A DNA stretch of 64,000 bases from Sphingomonas sp. Leaf242 (lineage in GTDB: Bacteria > Pseudomonadota > Alphaproteobacteria > Sphingomonadales > Sphingomonadaceae): NCBI RefSeq assembly GCF_001422045.1, contig NZ_LMLW01000010.1, positions 280,756 to 344,755 on the forward strand, in the 5' to 3' direction. A model generated the notes under the pieces. The model was not told where the DNA came from and searched no databases. It saw only the letters and a program-made list of their open reading frames with translations. Positions 26,602 to 34,287 of this stretch are shown piece by piece. How positions within the stretch are numbered: the stretch's first letter is position 1; each line of letters opens with the position of its first letter. A program made the position numbers and the translations under genes.

Positions 26602-26714
26602 CGCTCCCCTCCCTGAAAGGGAGGGGCTGGGGGTGGGTAGGCCAGCTCTGGCCGCAACCGTTCCACGATCCTGAGACCGACCCACCCCCGACCCCTCCCT
26701 TCCAGGGAGGGGAG
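26602..26714. repeat. Palindromic intergenic repeat, family C
   Basis: Arms CTCCCCTCCCTGAAAGGGAGGGG and GACCCCTCCCTTCCAGGGAGGGG each form a hairpin, and CTGGGGGTGGGTAGG pairs with GACCCACCCCCGA across a non-conserved centre. Copies of the same element occur at 46551-46665 and, partly, at 47038-47080. Confidence 0.8.
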
Positions 26715-26791
26715 TAGTGCGAACGACTTATCCCCATCATTCCACCGCACGTTACTTGGACGCGCGCGCGCGCTTCGCGTAGGTGCAGGGG

Positions 26792-28282
26792 ATGGCAACT
26801 CTCGCATTCCCCGTTCCCGCGGTCCCCGAACCGCAGCAACTTCCCCGCAACGTCGAAGCCGAGGCCGCGATGCTCGGCGCGATGATGATCGACAATCGCT
26901 TGGCGGACGATCTGGTCGACAAGCTCGAACCGGGGCATTTCTTCGAACCCGTCCACGGGCGGATCTTCGCGGCGATCAAGACGCTGCGCGGCAACGACAT
27001 GCTCGTGACGCCGGTGACGCTGCGGCCGATGTTCGACGCGGACGAGGGCATGCGCGAGCTTGGCGGACCGGCGTATCTGGCGGGGCTGACGGGTAGCGGC
27101 GCCGGCCTGATCGGCGCGCGCCAGTTCGCGCAGCAGATCTACGACCTCGCGATGCTCCGCGCGCTCGTGTCGGTCGGCCGCACGCTGGTCGATCGCGCGA
27201 TGGACACCTCCGAGGAGGTCAATCCGCGCGCGCAGATCGAACTGGCCGAGGAGGAGCTGTTCAAGGTTGCGGCCGACGGCGGCTCCGAGAATACGGTGAA
27301 GTCGTTCGCGCAGGCGACCACCGCCGCGGTCAAGATGGCCGAGCGCGCGCTGAACTCGGGCGGCAACCTGTCGGGCGTCACCACCGGCATCGATTCGATC
27401 AACGCGAAGATCGGCGGCATGCATCACAGCGATCTCATGATCCTCGCCGGCCGTCCGGGCATGGGCAAGACGTCGCTCGCCACCAACATCGCGTTCAACG
27501 CCGCGCGGCGCTGGATGCGCGACATGGCCGACGGAATCGCGCCGAAGGATTCGGTCGGCGCGAAGGTCGCGTTCTTCTCGCTGGAAATGTCCGCGGATCA
27601 GCTCGCGACGCGTATTCTCGCCGAGCAGTCGCAGATCAGTTCCGAATCGCTCCGAATGGGTAAGATCAGCCGCACGGAGTTTGCACAACTCGCTGCCGCC
27701 GCTGCCGAGCTGGAGAATTTGCCGTTGTTCATCGACGATACCGGCGGCCTCTCGATCGGCGCGCTGCATACGCGCGTGCGCCGGTTGCAGCGTCGGCATA
27801 ACAACGAGATCGGGCTGGTGGTGGTCGATTACCTCCAGCTGCTGTCGGGCTCGGGCAAGAGCAAGGACGGCAACCGCGTCCAGGAAATCTCCGAGATTTC
27901 GCGCGGGTTGAAGACGCTTGCGAAGGACCTCAACGTCCCGGTGCTGGCGCTGTCGCAGCTTTCGCGTGCGGTGGAATCGCGCGAGGACAAGACGCCGATG
28001 CTCTCGGATCTGCGCGAGTCGGGGTCGATCGAGCAGGACGCCGACATGGTCTGGTTCGTGTACCGCGAGGATTATTACGTCGCGTCGAAGGAGCCCAAGC
28101 GGCCGGCGGAAGGGGACAGCTCGAAGATCTTCGAGGACCATGCGTCTTGGGCGGCGGAGATGGAGCGGGTTTACGGCCTGGCGGAACTGATTATCGCGAA
28201 GCAGCGTCATGGTGCGACGGGCAAGGTCCGGATGAAGTTCGATCCGACGATCACCAAGTTCTCGGATCTCGCCGAGTATTGA
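26792..28282 (+). CDS. dnaB: Replicative DNA helicase
   Basis: 496-residue DnaB hexameric helicase that unwinds DNA at the replication fork. The N-terminal domain begins PRNVEAEAAMLGAMMID; the RecA-like core has Walker A AGRPGMGKTSLA, FFSLEMSADQLATRIL, Walker B LVVVDYLQLLSG, and LKTLAKDLNVPVLALSQLSRAVE with the arginine-finger region RESGSIEQDADMVWFVYR. No intein is present. The ATG at 26792 is preferred over a GTG three codons upstream because AGGTGCAGGGG precedes it directly. Both sides of the gene carry palindromic repeats. Confidence 0.97.
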   Translation: MATLAFPVPAVPEPQQLPRNVEAEAAMLGAMMIDNRLADDLVDKLEPGHFFEPVHGRIFAAIKTLRGNDMLVTPVTLRPMFDADEGMRELGGPAYLAGLTGSGAGLIGARQFAQQIYDLAMLRALVSVGRTLVDRAMDTSEEVNPRAQIELAEEELFKVAADGGSENTVKSFAQATTAAVKMAERALNSGGNLSGVTTGIDSINAKIGGMHHSDLMILAGRPGMGKTSLATNIAFNAARRWMRDMADGIAPKDSVGAKVAFFSLEMSADQLATRILAEQSQISSESLRMGKISRTEFAQLAAAAAELENLPLFIDDTGGLSIGALHTRVRRLQRRHNNEIGLVVVDYLQLLSGSGKSKDGNRVQEISEISRGLKTLAKDLNVPVLALSQLSRAVESREDKTPMLSDLRESGSIEQDADMVWFVYREDYYVASKEPKRPAEGDSSKIFEDHASWAAEMERVYGLAELIIAKQRHGATGKVRMKFDPTITKFSDLAEY

Positions 28283-28291
28283 TCTTACGAG

Positions 28292-28443
28292 GTCCCTCTC
28301 CCCTCCGGGGAGAGGGAAGGGGCCCGCCGCGCTTGCGGTGGGGAGGGAGAGGGGCGTGAGGCTCGGGACGGTCCATCCCAACGCCCCTCTCCCTTCCGTC
28401 GCCAAGTGGCTCCTCCCTCCCTCTCCCCGTAGGGGCGAGGGAA
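28292..28443. repeat. Palindromic intergenic repeat, family D
   Basis: CCCTCTCCCCTCCGGGGAGAGGG hairpin at the left, GGGGAGGGAGAGGGGCGT in the middle matched by ACGCCCCTCTCCCTTCC, and CCTCCCTCTCCCCGTAGGGGCGAGGG at the right. It fills the gap between the convergent dnaB and cysH genes and could stop transcription from both sides. Confidence 0.75.
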
Positions 28444-28448
28444 AGTGG

Positions 28449-29201
28449 TCAGATCATCGGATCGTAGTCGGTGGGGGCGTGGATGCCGCATTCGACCTTG
28501 TCGAAACTCCGCCACCGTCCCGCACGCGGGTCTTCGCCCGGTGCAACCTTGGTGGTGCACGGCGCGCAGCCGATCGAGAGATAGCCTTGTGCCTCCAGCG
28601 GGTGCCGCGGCAATTCATGCTCGGCGAAATAGGCGTCAAGCTTGGCCTTGTCCCAATCCGCCAGCGGGTTGATCTTGAGGCGGCCCTCGTCCTCTTCGAA
28701 GCGGGGGAGAGCGGTACGGGTGCCGGACTGGAACCCCTTCCGCCCCGAAATCCAAGCATCGAACGGCGCCAGCGCCCGCCGCAACGGCTCGACTTTCCGT
28801 AGGTCGCAACATCCGTCCGGATCGTACGACCACCGCAATCCCGTCTTGTCCTTTATCGCCAGCAACCGCGGATCGGGACGGAACACGCGTAGGTCCGTGA
28901 ACCCCAATTTCTCCGCGAGCTCGTCACGGTACGCCAAGGTCTCGCCGAACATCTTCTGCGTATTCGTGAACACCACCGGCACGTCGACATCTACCTGCGC
29001 GACCATGTGCAGCAGCACCGCCGACTCCGCGCCGAACGACGACACCGCCGCGATCCGCCCGCGCAACTCGCCGACGAGCAGTTCGAACAGCATCTCCTGC
29101 GCAGAGACGCCCTCGAACCGCTCCTGCATCGCCATCGCATCGGCGCGCGTGAACGCCGGCGTGACGTCGATCATGTCGAGTTGGCGCGCGGGCTCACCCA
29201 T
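28449..29201 (-). CDS. cysH: Assimilatory (phospho)adenylyl-sulfate reductase
   Basis: 250-residue APS/PAPS reductase giving sulfite from activated sulfate. The PP-loop-like SSFGAESAVLLHMV is followed by GCCDLRKVEPL and IGCAPCTT: these four cysteines (CC...CxxC) bind a 4Fe-4S cluster and mark the APS-reducing bacterial class. The catalytic cysteine lies in KVECGIH at the C-terminus. The start at 29201 overlaps DUF934 by 8 bases. The operon also supplies sulfite reductase (cysI) and the siroheme precursor (cobA). Confidence 0.94.
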   Translation of the reverse strand: MGEPARQLDMIDVTPAFTRADAMAMQERFEGVSAQEMLFELLVGELRGRIAAVSSFGAESAVLLHMVAQVDVDVPVVFTNTQKMFGETLAYRDELAEKLGFTDLRVFRPDPRLLAIKDKTGLRWSYDPDGCCDLRKVEPLRRALAPFDAWISGRKGFQSGTRTALPRFEEDEGRLKINPLADWDKAKLDAYFAEHELPRHPLEAQGYLSIGCAPCTTKVAPGEDPRAGRWRSFDKVECGIHAPTDYDPMI

Positions 29202-29634
29202 GGCGCAGCTTCCACACCGGCACCGCGCCGTCCGCCGCCTTCTGGTACGGCGTGTCGTACCGCTCCAGGCTCGCGCGCAGCACGTCGATATCGATCGGCG
29301 CCTGGGGTGCGAAGCTGTCGAACCCGCAGCGCCGCATCAACGGGATCTGGTCAACCAGCACATCGCCCTGCGCACGCAGTTCCCCGGTATAGCCCGCCTC
29401 GCGCAGGATCCGCGCGGACGAATAGCCGCGCCCGTCGCGGTAGCCGGGGAAGCTGACCTCGATCAGCGCAAGCTGGTCGATCTGCGGCAACAGCGCACGC
29501 GCATCGTCGCCCGCTTCCAGGCGAACCGCTGCGGCGTTGCTCTGCCCGATGAACGAATCGAGCGTCACCGCGGGCTCGTCATGCGGCTCGTCGTCGCGGA
29601 AGCGGAGCAGCGTCTGATCCGGATACTCAACCAT
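29194..29634 (-). CDS. DUF934 family protein (sulfur-assimilation associated)
   Basis: 146-residue DUF934 protein. These small proteins are nearly always found between sulfite reductase and APS reductase genes, as here, and are thought to act with the ferredoxin-type sulfite reductase; the mechanism is unknown. Conserved stretches are LIEVSFPGYRDGRGYSSARILRE, GELRAQGDVLVDQIPLMRRCGFDSF (quoted in part) and DTPYQ near the end. It overlaps both neighbours by 8 bases, implying coupled translation. Confidence 0.9.
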   Translation of the reverse strand: MVEYPDQTLLRFRDDEPHDEPAVTLDSFIGQSNAAAVRLEAGDDARALLPQIDQLALIEVSFPGYRDGRGYSSARILREAGYTGELRAQGDVLVDQIPLMRRCGFDSFAPQAPIDIDVLRASLERYDTPYQKAADGAVPVWKLRHG

Positions 29635-31258
29635 AGATCGCCTCCTTGAACGTCTCGAAGCCGACGCGGCGGTACGTGTCGAGAAAGCGTTCGCCGGGAT
29701 CGCGGACCTGCAGGTACCGGTCGGTGACGCGCTCGATCGCGTCGACCACGCCGTCCTCGGAGAAACCGGGGCCGGTGATCTTCGCGAGGCTCACGTCCTC
29801 CGCGCCCGAGCCACCGAGCGAGAGCTGGTAATTCTCGGTGCCCTTCTTGTCGACGCCGAGGATGCCGATGTGGCCCGCGTGATGATGCCCGCACGCATTG
29901 ATGCAGCCGCTGATCTTCAGCTTCAGTTCGCCGAGATCACGCTGGCGGTCGAGACTGCCGAAGCGCGTCGCGATCTTCTGCGCGAGCGGGATCGAGCGCG
30001 CATTGGCCAAGCTGCAATAATCGAGACCGGGGCAGGCGATGATGTCACTGATCAGGTCGAGATTGGCTTCGGCGAGCCCGGCGTCGTTGAGCGCCGACCA
30101 CACCGCGTGCAAGTCGGCGATCCGGACGTGCGGCAGGACGATGTTCTGCGCATGCGTGACGCGCAGTTCGTCAAAGCTGTAGCGTGTGCCGAGATCGGCC
30201 ATGAGGTCGATCTGGTCCGCCGACGCGTCGCCGGGGATGCCGCCGATCGGCTTCAGGCTGATGTTGACGATCGCATAGCCCGGCTGCTTGTGCGCCTTCA
30301 CGTTCTGGTCGAGCCAGACCGCGAAGTCGGGATCGCTGCGGTCGATGTCGGCCGAGGCACTGGCGTCGAAGTCGGGCGCGCCGAAGTGGCTCGTGATGCG
30401 CTCCAGCTCGGCCCGCGGCGGATCGAGCCCAAGGCCCTTCACTGCCGCGAATTCCTCCTCGACCTGGCGGCGATATTCGTCGGGGCCGATCTCGTGGAGC
30501 AGGATCTTGATCCGCGCCTTGTAGATGTTGTCGCGCCGGCCGTAGCGATTGTAGACGCGCAGGCACGCCTCGAGATAGCTCATCAGGTCGTCGGCGGGGA
30601 CGAAGTCGCGGATCTCGTGGCTGATCATCGGCGTACGGCCCATGCCGCCACCGACGTAGATCTTGGCGCCCAGTTCGCCGTCGCGGACGTGCAGCCCGAT
30701 GCCGATATCGTGCAGGCGCATCGCCGCGCGATCCTCGTCCGCCGCGATCACGCAGATCTTGAATTTGCGCGGGAGGTAGGTGAATTCCGGGTGGAACGTC
30801 GACCACTGACGGATCAGCTCGGCCCAGGGGCGCGGGTCGGCGACCTCGTCGGCGGCGGCGCCGGCGAACTGGTCCGAGCTGATGTTGCGGATGCAGTTGC
30901 CGCTGGTCTGGATGGCGTGCATCTCGACCGTCGCCAACTCCTGGAGAATGTCCGGGGTCTGGTCGAGCTGGATCCAGTTGAACTGGATGTTCTGCCGCGT
31001 GGTGAAGTGGCCGTAGCCGCGATCGTACTTCCGCGCGATGTGCCCAAGCATCCGCATCTGGCGCCCGTCGAGGGTCCCGTACGGCACCGCGACGCGCAGC
31101 ATGTACGCGTGCAGCTGGAGATACAGCCCGTTCATCAGCCGTAGCGGCTTGAACTGATCCTCGGTCAGCTCGCCCGAAAGGCGGCGGCGGACCTGGTCGC
31201 GGAACTCGTCGACGCGCTGGTCGACGATCGCCTGATCGTATTCGTCGTATTTATACAT
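29627..31258 (-). CDS. cysI: Ferredoxin/NADPH-type sulfite reductase hemoprotein
   Basis: 543-residue nitrite/sulfite reductase of the siroheme plus 4Fe-4S class. Ferredoxin-like half-domains and siroheme-binding motifs are visible: GYGHFTTRQNIQFNWI, TSGNCIRNISSDQFAG, and the cluster/siroheme ligands CPGLDYCSLANARS plus SGCINACGHHHAGHIG. The genomic context (DUF934, cysH, cobA) indicates sulfite rather than nitrite. No separate flavoprotein cysJ is present, so a ferredoxin donor is likely. The 246 bases before it contain a long palindrome instead of direct linkage to the DUF2849 gene. Confidence 0.93.
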   Translation of the reverse strand: MYKYDEYDQAIVDQRVDEFRDQVRRRLSGELTEDQFKPLRLMNGLYLQLHAYMLRVAVPYGTLDGRQMRMLGHIARKYDRGYGHFTTRQNIQFNWIQLDQTPDILQELATVEMHAIQTSGNCIRNISSDQFAGAAADEVADPRPWAELIRQWSTFHPEFTYLPRKFKICVIAADEDRAAMRLHDIGIGLHVRDGELGAKIYVGGGMGRTPMISHEIRDFVPADDLMSYLEACLRVYNRYGRRDNIYKARIKILLHEIGPDEYRRQVEEEFAAVKGLGLDPPRAELERITSHFGAPDFDASASADIDRSDPDFAVWLDQNVKAHKQPGYAIVNISLKPIGGIPGDASADQIDLMADLGTRYSFDELRVTHAQNIVLPHVRIADLHAVWSALNDAGLAEANLDLISDIIACPGLDYCSLANARSIPLAQKIATRFGSLDRQRDLGELKLKISGCINACGHHHAGHIGILGVDKKGTENYQLSLGGSGAEDVSLAKITGPGFSEDGVVDAIERVTDRYLQVRDPGERFLDTYRRVGFETFKEAIYG

Positions 31259-31281
31259 GCGAAGTCCCGGAGAAGGATTGG

Positions 31282-31504
31282 TTCACGCGAAGGCGCGATG
31301 GCGCGAAGAGATTCAGAAGAATTTTGTTCGCGCGGAGACGCGGAGACGCGGAGGAGAAAGCACCCGCGCTAGCGGGCAACAAAGCTGAAGCGGCCAGCGA
31401 GCGTGAAGGCCGCTGCGCGGCAAGCGCAACACCTCCGCGTCTCCGCGTCTCCGCGTGAAACACCTTCTCACTAACCCCTTCGCGCCTTTGCGCCTTCGCG
31501 TGAA
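31282..31504. repeat. Long imperfect palindrome with nested hairpins, family F
   Basis: Outer arms TTCACGCGAAGGCGCGATGGCGCG (near 31282) and CGCGCCTTTGCGCCTTCGCGTGAA (ending 31504), inner arms CGCGGAGACGCGGAGACGCGGAG and CTCCGCGTCTCCGCGTCTCCGCG, and a central hairpin AGCGGCC...GGCCGCT. About 225 bases can form one large cruciform. Short tandem units GGAGACGC repeat three times in each inner arm. It ends directly at the DUF2849 stop. Confidence 0.85.
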
Positions 31505-31801
31505 TCATATCACCCAGCTGCCGGCGGTCGGGTCGGCGGGTTTGAGAGTCAGGTCGGGTCGCATCGTCGGGCCCAAAGCGCGGATGCGGTCCTTAATATG
31601 GGCGGGGCGGGGGCCGTCGTCGGTCAGTGTTGCCTCGATCAGATAGGGGACGTTGACGCGGCGTGCGCCTTCCTCGGCTTGGAGGATCGCTTCGCCTGCC
31701 ACGCCGACGTCGGCCGCGTCCTCGATGTGGCGCGACCAGCCGTTGCCGGTCCACCAGACGACGTCGCCGGTGGGAAGGTCGTTTCCGGTCAACAGCTTCA
31801 T
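31505..31801 (-). CDS. DUF2849 family protein
   Basis: 98-residue DUF2849 protein, typically found next to siroheme or sulfur-assimilation genes in alphaproteobacteria. It has the family's LTGNDLPTGDVVWWTGNGWSRHI start (quoted in part), EEGARRVNVPYLIEA and KDRIRALGPTMRPDL. Function unknown; a role alongside sulfite reductase is inferred from context. The ATG at 31801 overlaps the cobA stop (ATGA). Confidence 0.9.
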   Translation of the reverse strand: MKLLTGNDLPTGDVVWWTGNGWSRHIEDAADVGVAGEAILQAEEGARRVNVPYLIEATLTDDGPRPAHIKDRIRALGPTMRPDLTLKPADPTAGSWVI

Positions 31802-32589
31802 GCGGCGGCGTCCTCTGCTACGCGGGCCCAGCGGGCGAGTTTGTCTTGCGCGTCGGACAGTTCGACGACCTCGCCGACGACGATGATCGCGGGGCTTTTC
31901 ACCGCCTCGCGCGTCACCATCGCGCCGAGATCGGCAAGCAACGTCCGGATCGCCCGCGAGCCCTCGAGCGTGCCGCGTTCGAGCACCGCGACGGGCATGT
32001 CGGGGGCGACGCCATCGGTCATCAGCTTGTCGGCGATGTCGGTCGCGCTCGCGATACCCATGTAGATCACCAGTGTCCGACCCTGTCCGGCGAGCCCGGC
32101 CCAGTTCTGCTCGCTCAGCCCCTTGCACTGGCCCGCGACGAAGCTGACCGCGCTGGAGTGATCACGGTGGGTGAGCGGCAGCATCGCTTCGGCGGCACAG
32201 CCGAGCGCGGCCGAGACACCCGGGATGACCTCGACCGGAAGGCCCGCGGCGCGAACTGCTTCGACCTCCTCGCCGCCGCGGCCGAACACGAACGGATCGC
32301 CACCCTTCAGGCGAATCACGATCGCGCCGGTCTTCACATGCGCGATGATCAGCGCGTTGATCGCCTCCTGCGGCAGCGTATGCCGCGCGCGCTGCTTGGC
32401 GACCGAGATGCGCTGCGCTCCCGGCGGCGCGATATCGAGCACGCGCGGGTCGATCAGCCCGTCATGGACGACGACGTCGGCGGTCTTCAGCGCCTCGACC
32501 GCGCGGACGGTGAGGAGGCCGGGATCGCCCGGTCCCGCCCCGACGAGGATGACGCGCCCGCGGGCGGTGGGATCTAGGAGGCTTGCCAT
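31798..32589 (-). CDS. cobA: Uroporphyrinogen-III C-methyltransferase
   Basis: 263-residue SUMT-type methyltransferase converting uroporphyrinogen III to precorrin-2 with SAM, on the route to siroheme. Motifs: VGAGPGDPGLLTVRAVEAL, DVVVHDGLI, RLKGGDPFVFGRGGEE, EVIPGVSAALG and LPLTHRDHSSAVSFVAG. It is a stand-alone SUMT without the CysG dehydrogenase/ferrochelatase part, so those steps must be encoded elsewhere. The start at 32589 is supported by homology from LLDP onward. It heads the cobA-DUF2849 pair upstream of cysI. Confidence 0.95.
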   Translation of the reverse strand: MASLLDPTARGRVILVGAGPGDPGLLTVRAVEALKTADVVVHDGLIDPRVLDIAPPGAQRISVAKQRARHTLPQEAINALIIAHVKTGAIVIRLKGGDPFVFGRGGEEVEAVRAAGLPVEVIPGVSAALGCAAEAMLPLTHRDHSSAVSFVAGQCKGLSEQNWAGLAGQGRTLVIYMGIASATDIADKLMTDGVAPDMPVAVLERGTLEGSRAIRTLLADLGAMVTREAVKSPAIIVVGEVVELSDAQDKLARWARVAEDAAA

Positions 32590-32679
32590 AGGATAAGAGA
32601 TGGACGGCAACCCGCTGCACCGCAACCGAATGATGCTTTGGCGGGAGGTAGGATTGCTTTCGAACGCGCCGAAACGCGG

Positions 32680-34092
32680 TCAGCCGTCGGCGAGGCCGAT
32701 GCCGATCGACGCGCGCGCGCTCTCGGATTCACTGCTGACGACCGGGTAGGCGCAGTAATCAGCGGCGTAATAGGCGCTCGGGCGGTGGTTGCCCGACCAG
32801 CCGATGCCGCCGAACGGGGCGCCTGACGAGGCGCCGTTGGTGGGCTTGTTCCAGTTGACGATGCCGGCGCGGATGTTCGCCCAGAACCGGTCGTAGAGCG
32901 CGGGCGTCTGGCTGATCAATGAGGCGGACAGGCCGTAGCGCGTGTTATTCGCCTCGGCGATCGCAGCGTCGAAATCGTCGACGCGGACGACCTGCAGGAT
33001 CGGGCCGAACAGCTCGATATCGGGGCGGTCGGCGATATCGGTGACGTCGATCAGCGCGGGTTTCAGGAACGGCAGGTCCGCGACCGGGCGTTCGAGATGG
33101 CGGATCGGGCGGCCACCGCGCGTGAGCAGTTCGAGGAAGCTTTCGGTCAGCTGCTCGGCGGCTTCATTGTCGATCACCGGGCCCATGAACGGGGCAGGGT
33201 TGGCGTGCGGTTCGCCGACGATGATCCGTCCAACCATCTTGTCGACGGTCGCGATTAGCGGGTCGTAGAGCTTGGTGTCGACGATCAGCCGTCGTGCGGC
33301 GGTGCAGCGCTGGCCGGCGGTGGTGAAGGCCGACTGGATGATCAGGATCGCTGCGGTGTGCAGGTCGGGCGTGTCCCACACGACGATCGGGTTGTTGCCG
33401 CCCATCTCGAGCGCGAGAATCTTCTCGGGCTTGTCGGCGAACGCGCGGTTGAGCGCCAGGCCGGTGCGCGCCGAGCCGGTGAACAACAGCCCGTCGATAT
33501 CGGGGTGCGCGGCGAGCGCCTTGCCTTCGTTCGGGCCGCCGATCACGAGGCGGATGCACTCGGGCGGCACGCCCGCGGCGCGGAAGCATTCGACGAGGAA
33601 CGCGCCGACCGCGGGGGTCTTTTCCGACGGTTTGAAGACGACCGCGTTGCCGGCGATCAGCGCGGGAACGATGTGGCCGTTGGGCAGATGCGCGGGAAAA
33701 TTATACGGTCCGAGCACCGCGAGCACGCCATGCGGCTTGTGGCGGACGGCGATGCGCGAGCCCATCGTCGCTTCGAGGCGGCGTTGCGCGGTGCGATCGG
33801 CATAGGCACTGACCGAGATGTCGACCTTGGCGATCACCGTCTCGACCTCGCCGCGCGCTTCCCAGATCGGCTTGCCGGTTTCGCGGGAGATCAGGTCGGT
33901 GAAGGCGTCGTTGCGCTGCCGGACGATGTTGGCAAAGCGCCGCATCGTCTCGATCCGGAAGGCCAGCGGCTTCGACGCCCAGCTCGACCAGCCGGCGCGC
34001 GCGCAGGCGACTTCGGCATCGACGTCGCCGATCGGTTGACGCCAGAGAATCGCGCCGGTGGCCGGCTCGTAGGAGATGATCTCGTCGGACAT
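32680..34092 (-). CDS. astD: Succinylglutamate-semialdehyde dehydrogenase
   Basis: 470-residue NAD-dependent aldehyde dehydrogenase. The AstD assignment rests on the ending GNHRPSAYYAADYCAYPV and on VLGPYNFPAHLPNGHIVPALIAG, both typical of AstD; catalytic Cys is in TTAGQRCTAARR and the general-base Glu in LALEMGGNNPIVV. AstD oxidises succinylglutamate semialdehyde in arginine catabolism, yet no other ast gene is adjacent. An alternative role in the oxidative xylose pathway (2-ketoglutarate semialdehyde oxidation) is possible in principle but less likely by sequence. The ATG at 34092 was taken from where homology begins. Confidence 0.87.
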   Translation of the reverse strand: MSDEIISYEPATGAILWRQPIGDVDAEVACARAGWSSWASKPLAFRIETMRRFANIVRQRNDAFTDLISRETGKPIWEARGEVETVIAKVDISVSAYADRTAQRRLEATMGSRIAVRHKPHGVLAVLGPYNFPAHLPNGHIVPALIAGNAVVFKPSEKTPAVGAFLVECFRAAGVPPECIRLVIGGPNEGKALAAHPDIDGLLFTGSARTGLALNRAFADKPEKILALEMGGNNPIVVWDTPDLHTAAILIIQSAFTTAGQRCTAARRLIVDTKLYDPLIATVDKMVGRIIVGEPHANPAPFMGPVIDNEAAEQLTESFLELLTRGGRPIRHLERPVADLPFLKPALIDVTDIADRPDIELFGPILQVVRVDDFDAAIAEANNTRYGLSASLISQTPALYDRFWANIRAGIVNWNKPTNGASSGAPFGGIGWSGNHRPSAYYAADYCAYPVVSSESESARASIGIGLADG

Positions 34093-34166
34093 GCGCCGCT
34101 CTTGCCTTGATTCGCGGCGAGTTTCCACTGGCGGATGTGACCGCTGCAACGCGCGCTACACACGAT

Positions 34167-34264
34167 CCGTCATGCCGGGCTTGTTCCGGCATCCACGGCA
34201 CCGCACAGCCGATGGCATATAATGTGCGGAACGGTGGGCCCCGGAACAGGTCCGGGGTGACGGA
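34167..34264. repeat. Palindromic intergenic repeat, family B
   Basis: CCGTCATGCCGGGCTTGTTCCGGCATCCACGG at the left and CCCCGGAACAGGTCCGGGGTGACGG at the right share the outer GTCA...TGAC ends, each arm containing its own hairpin. It lies between astD and selO. A second copy is at 43524-43620. Confidence 0.8.
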
Positions 34265-34287
34265 CGGGGTTATACGGACGAGGTTAT

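Noticed and set aside
26755..26775. Alternating CG run just before dnaB as a Z-DNA or replication element
   Set aside because: Only about 7 CG units, and similar runs occur inside coding genes (for example near 60944); nothing else suggests function.
31282..31504. Possible CRISPR-like array in the GGAGACGC repeats
   Set aside because: Units are contiguous short tandem repeats inside a palindrome, without spacers or cas genes.
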